Below the pieces are notes generated by a model. It ran no database searches, was not told the DNA's origin, and was given only the letters and a program-made list of their open reading frames with translations. From Firmicutes bacterium UBA7523 (GTDB lineage: Bacteria > Bacillota > Dethiobacteria > Dethiobacterales > Dethiobacteraceae): a stretch of DNA of 38,378 bases. The first letter of the stretch is position 1, and every line of letters begins with the position of its first letter. A program made the position numbers and the translations under genes. The DNA lies in contig DLMZ01000043.1 in assembly GCA_002479415.1 (NCBI GenBank), positions 23,080-61,457 on the forward strand, given 5' to 3'. This document shows, piece by piece, positions 25,299-33,461 of the stretch.

Positions 25299-25649
25299 GT
25301 GGAAGTAAAACGGGGATATATTTCTTTCGCCGACCTCAGCCCTGTTGTCGGCTCGGAGCAGGGCGGAGTACGTCCGGTGTTGGTGATACAGAACGATGTG
25401 GGAAACAAATACAGCCCCACCGTAATTGTCGCTGCAATTACTTCTCAGATTGAAAAAGCCAAGCTGCCCACACATGTGGAAGTGGAAGCTAAGAAGTACG
25501 GCTTGGAAAAAGACTCTGTAATCCTCCTTGAACAAATCCGCACAATTGATAAACAGCGTATGCAGGGAAAAGTTACGGAACTGGATGACAAGATTATGCA
25601 ACGCGTAAACCAAGCGTTGAAAATATCGCTGGGACTGATTGATTTCTAG
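25299..25649 (+). CDS. ndoA: Endoribonuclease toxin EndoA (MazF family)
   Basis: Sequence-specific mRNA interferase; B. subtilis EndoA cuts at UACAU. The sequence VKRGYISFADLSPVVGSEQG, GVRPVLVIQND, SVILLEQIRTIDKQRM and LKISLGLIDF is very close to B. subtilis EndoA, and the catalytic Arg (GGVRPV) and Thr (QIRTID) regions are intact. The GTG at 25299 is 10 bases after AGGA; a GTG at 25290 overlaps the antitoxin stop but has only a 1-base spacing, so I prefer the later one. A strong terminator follows. Confidence 0.94.
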   Translation: MEVKRGYISFADLSPVVGSEQGGVRPVLVIQNDVGNKYSPTVIVAAITSQIEKAKLPTHVEVEAKKYGLEKDSVILLEQIRTIDKQRMQGKVTELDDKIMQRVNQALKISLGLIDF

Positions 25650-25670
25650 CTTAAAATCAGTATATTTGCA

Positions 25671-25706
25671 AAGCGTACGTAACAGTAGTTACGTATTTTT
25701 GCTTTT
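25671..25706 (+). terminator. Rho-independent terminator after the toxin gene
   Basis: A perfect 8-bp stem TACGTAAC/GTTACGTA with loop AGTA is followed by TTTTTGC and six more T. Confidence 0.88.
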
Positions 25707-25721
25707 TTGGAGGACTTGTCC

Positions 25722-26429
25722 ATGGCTTCTGTTCGTATAGGTATTACCTGTAATTTTTGCAAATTCGAAAACAGGCTTTCAGCCGCATATGTGCGTGCTA
25801 TTATCGGCGCTGGTGCTGTGCCTATTTTATTGCCTGTAATTCCGCACCAACATAGTTGGGAGCAGATGCTGCAGGCTGTGGATGGATTACTTTTGTCCGG
25901 CGGCGGGGATCCCGATGCGGTTCACTTCGGTGAAGAGCCACATCCTGCACAAGGAGAAGTCCAGCCTGTGCGGGACAAAATGGAGCTGTTTCTTGCTCGC
26001 CGTGCTCTTGCTATGGGCGTTCCTGTGCTGGGAATTTGCCGAGGTGCCCAGGTTTTAAATATAGTTGCCGGCGGCACACTGCATCAGGATTTGGCAGGAA
26101 TAGCACGGGTACAGCACGACCAAAAAGCGCCTCGCTCTTATCCTATACATACTGTTTCTGTGAAAAGCCAATCCCTTTTATACAGCATCATTGAGCTAGA
26201 CTCTTTTCGCGTAAACAGCATGCACCATCAGGCAGTTAAATCCCCGGGAGAAGGCGTTTTTATCTCTGCCGCAGCCGAGGATGGTGTTGTGGAAGCAGTG
26301 GAGCTTTCCTATCATCCGTTTGCTCTTGGTGTGCAGTGGCACCCGGAATGGCTAATAAATCAAGCAAGCCATGCACAAAAGCTCTTTGCTGCTTTTTGTG
26401 TTGCTGCCGGGAATATTCAGAATAAATAA
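25722..26429 (+). CDS. Class C26 gamma-glutamyl hydrolase (PuuD-like glutamine amidotransferase fold)
   Basis: Cysteine hydrolase of 235 residues. It has the gamma-glutamyl-GABA hydrolase layout: GITCN at the N-terminus, LLLSGGGDPDAVHFGEE, the nucleophile elbow GICRGAQVLN (catalytic Cys) and the catalytic His-Glu pair in GVQWHPEW, with HHQAVKSPGEG between them. The family removes gamma-glutamyl groups from amines or peptides. The ATG is 9 bases after GGAGGA. It is a single-gene unit between two terminators; the substrate is not evident and no polyamine genes lie nearby. Confidence 0.9.
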   Translation: MASVRIGITCNFCKFENRLSAAYVRAIIGAGAVPILLPVIPHQHSWEQMLQAVDGLLLSGGGDPDAVHFGEEPHPAQGEVQPVRDKMELFLARRALAMGVPVLGICRGAQVLNIVAGGTLHQDLAGIARVQHDQKAPRSYPIHTVSVKSQSLLYSIIELDSFRVNSMHHQAVKSPGEGVFISAAAEDGVVEAVELSYHPFALGVQWHPEWLINQASHAQKLFAAFCVAAGNIQNK

Positions 26430-26490
26430 ACAAAAAGAAAATCTGTTGCTTTTAACGCTATCCTTTGATATCATAAGGCTGTGTCTGCAG

Positions 26491-26514
26491 GCTCCTGTGG
26501 TTAGGGGCTTTTTT
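26491..26514 (+). terminator. Rho-independent terminator before serA
   Basis: GCTCCT and AGGGGC pair (one G-U) across a 6-base loop and are followed by six T. Confidence 0.65.
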
Positions 26515-26578
26515 GTATTAATTTTACATAGGTGAGTACTGATAGCCTTAAGGAAAGAAACTAAGGAGGTAAATATAC

Positions 26579-28156
26579 ATGAAAGTACTGGTGAGTGATC
26601 AAATTTCGGAGCTTGGAATAGAGAAGCTCAGGGAAGATTTTGAAACAGATGTAAAAACCGACTTAACGCCTGAACAGCTAATTGAGATTATCCCTGAATA
26701 TGATGCGCTGATAGTAAGGAGTGCCACTAAGGTCACCCGTCCTGTTTTTGAGGCAGGGAAGAACTTGAAGGTTGTTGGACGAGCCGGAGTTGGCATCGAC
26801 AACATTGATGTGGAAGCTGCAACTGAACACGGAGTAATTGTAATTAATGCGCCGGAGGGGAACACCATCTCGGCAGCAGAGCATGCAATTGCCATGATGA
26901 CATCACTGGCGCGGAATATTCCCGCCGCATCCGCGTCTATGAAGGCCGGAGAATGGAAGCGCAACAAATTTATGGGTGTGGAGCTTAATAATAAGACTCT
27001 GGGTGTTGTGGGTATCGGCCGCATTGGCAGCGAAGTTATTAAGCGTGCAAAAGCTATGGGGATGGATATACTGGCCTATGACCCTTATATCTCAGTTGAT
27101 CGAGCTGAAAAGCTGGGTGTGACACTTACCAGCTTGGAAGAAATTTATCGTAAGGCCGACTTTATCACGTTGCATACTCCTCTGACTAAGGAAACACGCC
27201 ACATGATAAGTACAGAAGAGTTTGCGATTATGAAAGATGGTGTTCGGATTATCAATTGTGCCCGTGGTGGGTTATTAGATGAAGCTGCCCTCTGTGAAGC
27301 GTTAAATAAGGGAAAAGTTGCGGGAGCGGCATTAGATGTTTTTGAAGAAGAGCCGGCAGTGGGCAATCCGATTTGCCAGTTGCCCAACGTTATTGTTACC
27401 CCGCATTTAGGTGCTTCTACTGAGGAAGCTCAGGTTAACGTAGCCGTTCAGGTGGCTGAACAGGTAGCTAGCGCACTACGTGGGGAACCGCTGGTAAGTG
27501 CTGTTAATGTTTCAGTTATTCCACCGGAAACACTGGCTGATGTTGAGCCTTTTATTCCGTTGATGAAAACACTTGGTTCCTTTTACACACAAGTTTATAA
27601 CGGCCAGGTGGAATCTATCGATATTTCCTACAACGGAGAAATAGCCAATTATCCCGTAGCTCCGCTAACCAATTCATTTGTAATCGGGCTTCTTTCCGTT
27701 ATTCTTGGAGACAGCATTAACTATGTAAATGCGCCGACTATTGCTAAGCAGCGGGGAATTAAAGTTCGTGAAATCGTCAATAAGAACGCGGAGAATTTCA
27801 CCAACCTTATTTCTGTGGCGGTAAGAACAGCTGAAGGCACTCAAACAATTGCAGGTACCCTTTTTAGCAAAGATGATATTCGTATTGTGCAAATCGGCAA
27901 ATATCGTATTGAAGTAGTTCCCTCCCGGTATATGCTGGTGACAACCTACATTGATATGCCTGGAGTTATCGGTAAATTCGGCATTACACTTGGTGAAAAC
28001 GACATTAATATAGCCGGCATGCAGGTAGGTCGTCAATCTGTTGGTGGTGAAGCCGTTATGGTCTTACAGGTAGATAGCCCTGTTTCCGAAAAGATTCTGA
28101 AAAAATTGGAAAGCTTGGATGCGATTTTGTCTATCAAGTTCGTTAAACTGTCTTAA
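26579..28156 (+). CDS. serA: D-3-phosphoglycerate dehydrogenase
   Basis: First enzyme of serine synthesis, oxidising 3-phosphoglycerate with NAD. Its 525 residues have the long (type with ASB and ACT) architecture: substrate and nucleotide domains with GRAGVGIDNID, TLGVVGIGRIGSEV, INCARGGLLDEAAL and TPHLGASTEEAQ (catalytic His-Glu region), then the intervening domain from about 315 and a C-terminal ACT domain (about 450-525, LVTTYIDMPGVIGKFG). AAGGAGG is 9 bases before the ATG. It appears monocistronic and converges with an unknown minus-strand gene one base past its stop. Confidence 0.96.
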   Translation: MKVLVSDQISELGIEKLREDFETDVKTDLTPEQLIEIIPEYDALIVRSATKVTRPVFEAGKNLKVVGRAGVGIDNIDVEAATEHGVIVINAPEGNTISAAEHAIAMMTSLARNIPAASASMKAGEWKRNKFMGVELNNKTLGVVGIGRIGSEVIKRAKAMGMDILAYDPYISVDRAEKLGVTLTSLEEIYRKADFITLHTPLTKETRHMISTEEFAIMKDGVRIINCARGGLLDEAALCEALNKGKVAGAALDVFEEEPAVGNPICQLPNVIVTPHLGASTEEAQVNVAVQVAEQVASALRGEPLVSAVNVSVIPPETLADVEPFIPLMKTLGSFYTQVYNGQVESIDISYNGEIANYPVAPLTNSFVIGLLSVILGDSINYVNAPTIAKQRGIKVREIVNKNAENFTNLISVAVRTAEGTQTIAGTLFSKDDIRIVQIGKYRIEVVPSRYMLVTTYIDMPGVIGKFGITLGENDINIAGMQVGRQSVGGEAVMVLQVDSPVSEKILKKLESLDAILSIKFVKLS

Positions 28157-28157
28157 T

Positions 28158-28589
28158 CTAATAAATTTCTATGTTTAGCCACTTTAACTTCCTTCCGTTG
28201 TTTTCAGTTAGCACGAAGTGCAAAAGACGACGGGGGAAGTATTTCTTTGTAAAGGCAAAAACATGGTAACTGTTGGTTTTGCTTATGCCGATTACTTTAC
28301 AGGTCAGAAAGCGGAATAACCCCATTTCGGCCTGAAAGTTCAGAGCTAAAACAAACAGCTCATTATCATTTTCCACAGGCAAGGATGCATGTGCCTGATA
28401 TCGGTCAATAGCGCTTTTTAGCGAGGGAATATCCTGAAAGAGCATGAATTGCGGAGTAGGCTGGTGAAAGGGGTTTGACCAGTTATCGCTTTTCCCCAAT
28501 GTCCTCACAGTGAGAGGGATATATTGTATTATAGGATATTGTAAAAATAAACTGGCGTTCTTCATAAAGGAGACAATAGTCCTAAGCAT
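28158..28589 (-). CDS. Unknown protein convergent with serA
   Basis: I do not recognise this 143-residue protein. It is a credible gene because the strand carries TTGGAGG seven bases before its ATG, with no competing gene on the other strand. The protein is rich in aromatic residues, begins MLRTIVSFMKNASLFLQYPII without a clear signal peptide and ends in a basic beta-like segment (RRLLHFVLTENNGRKLKWLNIEIY). Its stop lies one base from the serA stop and no terminator separates the two, so the transcripts may overlap. Confidence 0.65.
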   Translation of the reverse strand: MLRTIVSFMKNASLFLQYPIIQYIPLTVRTLGKSDNWSNPFHQPTPQFMLFQDIPSLKSAIDRYQAHASLPVENDNELFVLALNFQAEMGLFRFLTCKVIGISKTNSYHVFAFTKKYFPRRLLHFVLTENNGRKLKWLNIEIY

Positions 28590-28729
28590 TTTATACCTCC
28601 AATAGATAGCAGTAAATTCTGTACATTATATAGATAAAGTAAATAGAGTGTGCAGATGCAACCTCTATTACCAAAGCTTGCTGCTATCATAATGCTGATA
28701 AGACTGTAGCTTAGCCCGAAAAAAGAAAT

Positions 28730-28772
28730 AAAGAGTATGTGGCCATAGTAATTACGCCATATACTCTTTTTT
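28730..28772. terminator. Strong hairpin between the unknown gene and the spoIIP operon
   Basis: AAAGAGTATGTGGC and GCCATATACTCTTT pair over 14 bp (one G-U) with a 12-base loop. T runs follow on the + strand and a T-rich tract also follows on the - strand, so it can stop transcription both ways. No recognised + strand gene ends just before it. The rest of the 250-base gap shows no reading frame with a ribosome binding site. Confidence 0.65.
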
Positions 28773-28838
28773 GTGTTTTTTTCTTCATTACGGGAAAAAC
28801 TAAAAGCGTTTAGACAGGATTAGGAAGGTTGTGATGTT

Positions 28839-29468
28839 GTGTTTACTACCAATGTGGGAATTATGAGCCTTATTGCGGTTACCGCATTAATCTATCTGGG
28901 ATTTTTGCATCGTGTGTTGGATAGGATGCGGTTGACTAAAATACAGGCGCTTATCATTTTGCTGGCTATGCTTGGGGCGGGTTTTTTGCCAAATATTCCT
29001 GTTTATGCCGGTCTATCGATTAATATAGGCGGAGCTATTGTTCCCGTAGCTGTTGCTTTGTATTTGATTATCACTGCCGACGAAGTAAACGAAAAGCGCC
29101 GAGCTATTGTTACCTCCGGCGCAGTTGCTGTTTTGGTATTCTTGTCTGAAAAAATATTGCCGATGGAACCTAGCTCTCCTGCATTTATTATGGATCCTCT
29201 TTTTGTGCCCGCAGTAATCGCCGCTGTCACAGCGTATATTCTTGGGCGTTCACGCAGAGCGGCGTTTATTGGAGGCGTGCTCGGCGTTATCTTAACAGAT
29301 TTTTTAGCTTGGGGTGAAAATTTGGTTTTATACCAGCTTCATGTCCCAATTGTGCTTGGTTCCACTGGTGTATTCGGAGCTGCAGTTATTGCCGGATTGG
29401 GTGCTGTACTGCTGGCTGAATTGTTGGGAGAAATTCTGGAGCGTTTACAAGGAGGTCCCCGCTTATGA
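28839..29468 (+). CDS. DUF1614-like membrane protein coupled to SpoIIP
   Basis: Integral membrane protein of 209 residues with about six helices. The pattern GFLPNIPVYAGLSINIGGAIVPVAVALYLI near residue 50 resembles DUF1614, whose function is unknown. It ends with LAELLGEILERLQGGPRL. The GTG start has AGGAAGG about 10 bases upstream. Its stop overlaps the spoIIP start (ATGA), so the two are made together, which suggests a role in sporulation, perhaps at the engulfment membrane; that is inference. Confidence 0.75.
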   Translation: MFTTNVGIMSLIAVTALIYLGFLHRVLDRMRLTKIQALIILLAMLGAGFLPNIPVYAGLSINIGGAIVPVAVALYLIITADEVNEKRRAIVTSGAVAVLVFLSEKILPMEPSSPAFIMDPLFVPAVIAAVTAYILGRSRRAAFIGGVLGVILTDFLAWGENLVLYQLHVPIVLGSTGVFGAAVIAGLGAVLLAELLGEILERLQGGPRL

Positions 29469-30874
29469 AACGACTTGCATTGTATAGTATGCTTTTATTG
29501 TATATTGTTTTTGTCGGTTATGTATATTTAAATCCAGCCTTGTCAGTTGTTACCCGTTCTTTGTTAGAGTTTTATGAAAATATTGAGATGGGTGAGCTTT
29601 CAAGAGAAGATATTGAGGCTGAACGCTATTGGACAATGGTTGATGAAAGAGGGCGTGAAATCATTGTAACCGGCCGCAAAATACATATAGGTGATGAATA
29701 CCTCACATCAGACAATAAGCTTTATAGGGTATTCCGTGTAGAAGGGCGTATAGCCTACGCACGATTTATCAGGGAAGTAGGCGTTTTATTTGAAGAAGAA
29801 CCAACAGATATTTTGACTGTTTTGCGGGAGTATTTTACTTTTGGAATACGCACAGTGCAGCAGCAGGATGAAGGGCCAGAAATTGAGCCACAGCAGGAGC
29901 CAGCCCGGGTAATAGGAATTTACCATACACATAATGCAGAATCTTATGTGCCCACCGACGGTACCGACAGCATTTACGGCGAAGGAGGAATCCATGCCGT
30001 TGGACAGTCTTTTGCCGATGCACTGGAAACAAAAGGAATCACTGTTCTCCATGATGAAACGCTTCACCTGCCCCACGACAGGGGTGCTTACCGCCGCTCC
30101 CGCAATACTGTGCAGCAATTGCTTGAGGAAGGGCCCGATGTGGTTTTCGACATTCACCGCGACGCTGCGCCTCGTCGCGCGTATGCTGCGGAGATTGGAG
30201 ATGAATGGGTAACTCAGGTGCAGTTTGTTGTGGGAAGACAAAATAGTAATATGCGGGTAACCCGCCAATTCGCCCTTGATTTGAAACAGACAGCAGATCA
30301 AGTCCATCCAGGATTAGTCAAGGGGATATTTATGGCTCGGGGTAATTATAATCAGGATTTAACTCCTCTAAATCTTCTCCTTGAAGTGGGGGCGCATACA
30401 AATTCAAGAGAAGCGGCGGAAGATGGAGCAGCTCTGTTTGCCGATGTTGTCTCCTTCTACTTTTACGGACCGGAAAATGAGGAAGGCCAAATTACCGCCC
30501 CTTCCCAAAGCGGACAGGCACCGAGCCGGGGCCCCGGAGGGCTGACACAAGCCGGTGAACAAGCTGCTCGTGCCAGCATTTTTAGGCTTCTTGGCATAAC
30601 GGCATTTATTATCATCACGTTCCTTTTTCTCAATGCGGGCAATTGGGAAGATGTGAAGCATATAATTGAGCCGTGGTTGGATAGAATCAATACTGCACTG
30701 GGGCACGGCAAAATAATTGTGGCAACAGTTAGCTTAACAAGGAAAGGCGACCGTTACCTGGAGATGCTGAGGGATAGAATTTGGGATGCACGTTTGGTGG
30801 TCATTGAAAAATTTCATGAGGCTGATCGTTGGTTAAAAAATTTACAAGAAATAATCAGAGAAAAAGTAAAGTAA
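29465..30874 (+). CDS. spoIIP: Stage II sporulation protein P (SpoIIP)
   Basis: Peptidoglycan amidase and endopeptidase that works with SpoIID and SpoIIM in engulfment of the forespore. Its 469 residues contain an N-terminal membrane anchor (about 4-22) and the SpoIIP core with IGIYHTHNAESYVPTDG (metal-binding His and Glu), YRRSRNTVQQLLEEGPDVVFDIHRDA and LLEVGAHTNS. A Pro/Gly-rich linker then leads to a second hydrophobic segment (about 370-390, LLGITAFIIITFLFLNAG) and a charged helical tail of about 75 residues, an extension beyond the classical protein. AAGGAGG precedes the ATG. It marks the organism as a spore former. Confidence 0.93.
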   Translation: MKRLALYSMLLLYIVFVGYVYLNPALSVVTRSLLEFYENIEMGELSREDIEAERYWTMVDERGREIIVTGRKIHIGDEYLTSDNKLYRVFRVEGRIAYARFIREVGVLFEEEPTDILTVLREYFTFGIRTVQQQDEGPEIEPQQEPARVIGIYHTHNAESYVPTDGTDSIYGEGGIHAVGQSFADALETKGITVLHDETLHLPHDRGAYRRSRNTVQQLLEEGPDVVFDIHRDAAPRRAYAAEIGDEWVTQVQFVVGRQNSNMRVTRQFALDLKQTADQVHPGLVKGIFMARGNYNQDLTPLNLLLEVGAHTNSREAAEDGAALFADVVSFYFYGPENEEGQITAPSQSGQAPSRGPGGLTQAGEQAARASIFRLLGITAFIIITFLFLNAGNWEDVKHIIEPWLDRINTALGHGKIIVATVSLTRKGDRYLEMLRDRIWDARLVVIEKFHEADRWLKNLQEIIREKVK

Positions 30875-30898
30875 TGCAACATAGGGTTGGCTCTTAAG

Positions 30899-30928
30899 CT
30901 GCGAAGCTTTCTGTTTTGCAGTTTTTTT
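30899..30928 (+). terminator. Rho-independent terminator after spoIIP
   Basis: CTGCGAA/TTTGCAG (one G-U pair) across a 9-base loop is followed by seven T. Confidence 0.75.
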
Positions 30929-30943
30929 GTTTTTCTATCTATA

Positions 30944-30969
30944 AGAAACGTTTCTAGATATGATATAAT
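30944..30969 (+). promoter_or_regulatory. Extended -10 promoter with an upstream perfect palindrome
   Basis: TGA-TATAAT (30961-30969) is an extended -10 element. The 12-bp perfect palindrome AGAAACGTTTCT (30944-30955) sits in the place of the -35 box, as expected of an operator or activator site for the response-regulator gene about 100 bases downstream. Confidence 0.5.
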
Positions 30970-31067
30970 TGGTAATCAAAAGGACGTGATCTTCACAGCT
31001 AATAGTTATTTACGTAAAAGAGATCGCAGTCTTTGTGCCTTGGCATAAGTAAAGGAATGATTATGAT

Positions 31068-31799
31068 ATGCAAAAGATTATAGTTATCGAAGATTCAAAC
31101 TTAATAAGAATGCGAATTACCAAAACATTGCAGCAAGGCGGTTATAGCAATGTTGTTGGGCTTAGTAACGCTGAAGCTGTGAGAGACGCACCGCACTTGT
31201 TTCTCAGTGATGCTGATTTAGTTATATCGGATATAGTCTTGCCGGGCATTAGCGGCGTTGAATTAACTAAATCATTAGGTAATCATTCTAAATATTGCAA
31301 TATTCCAATTATCCTAATAAGTTCATGTAAAGATATGAAAACAATTAACGAGGCTATTAAAGCAGGTGCGGTTGACTATCTAGTAAAGCCTTTTGAAGAT
31401 CATGTTTTGATAGAAAGGGTAAAAAAAGTTATCGGAGAACCTCTTTTGGCTGAAGATGAGCTAGAGAAAATTAAGACGATAATTTCTTTGGAATGCGAAA
31501 GAGCAGTACGCGGAGAACAACCACTCAGCTTGATTAATCTAAAAATTCATGCCAAGGATATGGGCAACTGTATCAAAGAAATTAATAGCCAACTCCGAAA
31601 AATCGATATAGCGTATTCTCTAAAACAAAACGTTATCGTTATTTTACCCCTGACAAATGAAAAAGGGCTGGAAGTTGTATTCGAGAAGATAAATAAGAAA
31701 TTGCTTAGCTGTAATATAGAAATTTTAGAAAAAAAGTTGCTTGCTCCAGATCATAATTCTTTACAAAAAGCCGATGCTATATATGAGGCGTTGCTTTAG
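31068..31799 (+). CDS. Response regulator with a degenerate GGDEF-like output domain
   Basis: Protein of 243 residues. Residues 1 to about 122 are a CheY-like receiver: VIEDSN with acidic residues at 8-9, the phosphorylation aspartate in DLVISDIVLPGISG (about residue 55), the Ser/Thr switch in LISSCKD and the conserved Lys in DYLVKPFE. The rest (about 130-243) has the spacing of a GGDEF domain (PLSLINLKIHAK, LRKIDIAYSLKQNVIVILPLTNEKGLEVVFEKINKKL), but no GGDEF motif or recognisable cyclase site, so cyclase activity is unlikely. No histidine kinase is adjacent. The ATG is about 12 bases from AAAGGA. guaD follows after 31 bases. Confidence 0.85.
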   Translation: MQKIIVIEDSNLIRMRITKTLQQGGYSNVVGLSNAEAVRDAPHLFLSDADLVISDIVLPGISGVELTKSLGNHSKYCNIPIILISSCKDMKTINEAIKAGAVDYLVKPFEDHVLIERVKKVIGEPLLAEDELEKIKTIISLECERAVRGEQPLSLINLKIHAKDMGNCIKEINSQLRKIDIAYSLKQNVIVILPLTNEKGLEVVFEKINKKLLSCNIEILEKKLLAPDHNSLQKADAIYEALL

Positions 31800-31830
31800 A
31801 AAAAACTGTGTGTCTGAAAAGAGGGATAAA

Positions 31831-32289
31831 GTGAATAAATTTATGGAAATTGCCATTAAGTCGGGGAAAGAAAGCATAGAAAGCGGAGATGGAGGCCCTT
31901 TTGGAGCAGTTATAGTTCTGGATGGCAAGGTAATTTCTACTGGCCGAAATATGGTTTTAAAAACAAACGATCCCACAATGCACGCAGAAATAGCGGCAAT
32001 CCGAGAAGCGACCCAACTGCTTGGCAGATATGATTTGTCCGACTGTGAGATGTACGCCACATGTGAACCGTGCTTGATGTGCTTGTCGGCTATATATTGG
32101 TCCAGAATATCAAAAGTCTTTTACGGGTGTAAAAAGGAAGACGCAGCACAAATAGGCTTTGATGATGAAAAATTGTATAACAGCATACTAAACGGAAATT
32201 CTGACATAAAGCTGCTCAATATTGATTATGAGCATTGCATGACACTTTTTGATGCTTGGGATAAGAAGGAAGATAAGGCTATGTATTAA
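31831..32289 (+). CDS. guaD: Guanine deaminase (cytidine-deaminase fold)
   Basis: Zinc enzyme that converts guanine to xanthine. Its 152 residues show GGPFGAVIV, the zinc His and catalytic Glu in MHAEIAAI, and the two zinc cysteines in CEPCLMC followed by LSAIYWSRI. This, with GFDDEKLY and the ending close to that of B. subtilis GuaD, separates it from tRNA adenosine deaminase. The GTG start is 5 bases after GAGGGA; a longer open frame into the previous gene is not family sequence. A terminator follows. Confidence 0.9.
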   Translation: MNKFMEIAIKSGKESIESGDGGPFGAVIVLDGKVISTGRNMVLKTNDPTMHAEIAAIREATQLLGRYDLSDCEMYATCEPCLMCLSAIYWSRISKVFYGCKKEDAAQIGFDDEKLYNSILNGNSDIKLLNIDYEHCMTLFDAWDKKEDKAMY

Positions 32290-32312
32290 ATGATATATTT
32301 CCCGCAAGCACA

Positions 32313-32348
32313 AAACCCGCCTATCTCTAGGGCGGGTTTAATTATTGA
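32313..32348 (+). terminator. Rho-independent terminator after guaD
   Basis: AAACCCGCC/GGCGGGTTT is a 9-bp GC-rich stem followed by a mixed AATTATT tract. Confidence 0.7.
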
Positions 32349-32370
32349 TGTTGAATTAGGAACGGTAGTG

Positions 32371-32739
32371 TTATCTTATTCTCCTCAAAATAACCTCTTC
32401 GTGTTTTGCAACTTGATTTTCTATTCGCTCAAGCCTTTCAGAGTTGAGTTTATATCCATCAAACAATGCTCCAAGCTTCTGACCGTGTTCGTTTTCGATT
32501 TTGATAACAGTGACTTTAATTTCGGCCAGCTCTGTTTCCATGTTCTCAAACCGAGTTTCCATGCTATCAAACCGATTGTCCATGTTCTCAAGCCGGTTGT
32601 CTATGTTCTCAAGCCGGTTGTCTATGTTCTCAAACCGGTTGTCTATGCCTTCAAATCGGTTATCTATGTTTTCAAACCGTTTACTAAAATCAACATACAT
32701 CTTCTCCAGTAGATTGAGCACCTTGTCTTCACTATTCAA
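32371..32739 (-). CDS. Coiled-coil repeat protein
   Basis: Protein of 122 residues, predicted to be almost entirely coiled coil. The core is a run of seven-residue units of the type (F/L)-E-N-(I/M)-D-N-R, about eight in tandem from residue 18, with hydrophobic residues at a and d positions. It continues into ELAEIKVTVIKIENEHGQKL and a helical C-terminus. No signal peptide or membrane segment is seen. The TTG start has GGGAGGGGG upstream with good spacing. Similar small coiled-coil proteins occur in clostridial genomes and phages, without known function. The strand change and repeat structure mark the beginning of the accessory region. Confidence 0.75.
   Translation of the reverse strand: MNSEDKVLNLLEKMYVDFSKRFENIDNRFEGIDNRFENIDNRLENIDNRLENMDNRFDSMETRFENMETELAEIKVTVIKIENEHGQKLGALFDGYKLNSERLERIENQVAKHEEVILRRIR
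32541..32687. repeat. Seven tandem 21-bp repeats
   Basis: On the + strand the unit reads approximately TGTTCTCAAACCGGTTGTCTA; the third and fourth copies are identical and the rest differ at a few sites. Each unit encodes one heptad of the coiled-coil protein on the minus strand. Confidence 0.9.
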
Positions 32740-32853
32740 CTTGCTCCCCCTCCCGAATAACTTATTAGCTATGCAATTTATTTATTTCTGCATAATATCT
32801 AGAAAACCTGTTATAGGAATAAAAGAATTTAAGCACATATATTCTAGAATCGG

Positions 32854-33459
32854 TCAGCGTTTCAGGCGCTGGGCTCCGTCGCTGGAGTCGATATAAAAAT
32901 CTTTTTTATGGAGAAGCTGCGAAATCGGTACGATTTTGTAGCCGTTTTCTTTTGTATACGCAATGATGCGGGGCAGAGAGTCGGCGGTATAGCGACCGTT
33001 GTTGTGAAACAGCACGATGGCTCCGGGATGAACGCCATCATTGACCCGTTTGGCGATAGCTTCGGCGCTCAAATCCTTCCAATCCAGAGAATCCACGCTC
33101 CACTGGATAGTGAGGTAGCCTAGTCCATCGGCCGCTTCAATTACCTTATTACTGTATTCGCCAAAGGGAGGGCGGAAGAGAGTAGGTTCCTTACCGCCCC
33201 AAAGGTCGGTGAGAGCGGCGTGAACACGTTCAAGTTCATGGGTGATGGCTTGTTTATCCAAGGTATTTAAGTGGGGGTGTGTCCAGGTATGGTTGCCCAG
33301 CTCATGGCCTTCGGCTACAATTTTTTTTACCATGTCAGGATATTTTTCTATCCAGAAGCCGGTAAGGAAGAATGTGGTTTTAATATTATTTTCTTTAAGG
33401 ATATCTAGAATTTTTTCTGTATGTTCGGCTCCCCAGGATGAAGCAACTTTAAGACACAA
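32854..33459 (-). pseudogene. Polysaccharide deacetylase lacking its first catalytic motif
   Basis: NodB-type deacetylase domain. Present are the zinc-binding HTWTH (motif 2), LFRPPFGEYS (motif 3), VDSLDWKD (motif 4) and GAIVLFHNN (motif 5). Missing are motif 1 (TFDD, with the catalytic aspartate), where the sequence reads CLKVASSWGAEHT, and any signal peptide or anchor. The only possible start is a TTG with no ribosome binding site, directly behind a terminator-like hairpin. The 5' end therefore looks lost or rewritten. It might still be translated as an inactive protein, but a remnant is more likely. It borders the replication-like module. Confidence 0.7.
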
Positions 33460-33461
33460 GT

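Noticed and set aside
32541..32687. Possible CRISPR array
   Set aside because: The repeats are directly adjacent 21-bp units without spacers and encode protein heptads.
32290..32712. Long + strand frame with repeated VLKPVVY units
   Set aside because: It is the antisense shadow of the coiled-coil gene; the 21-bp repeats keep both strands open, and only the minus frame has a good ribosome binding site and heptad pattern.
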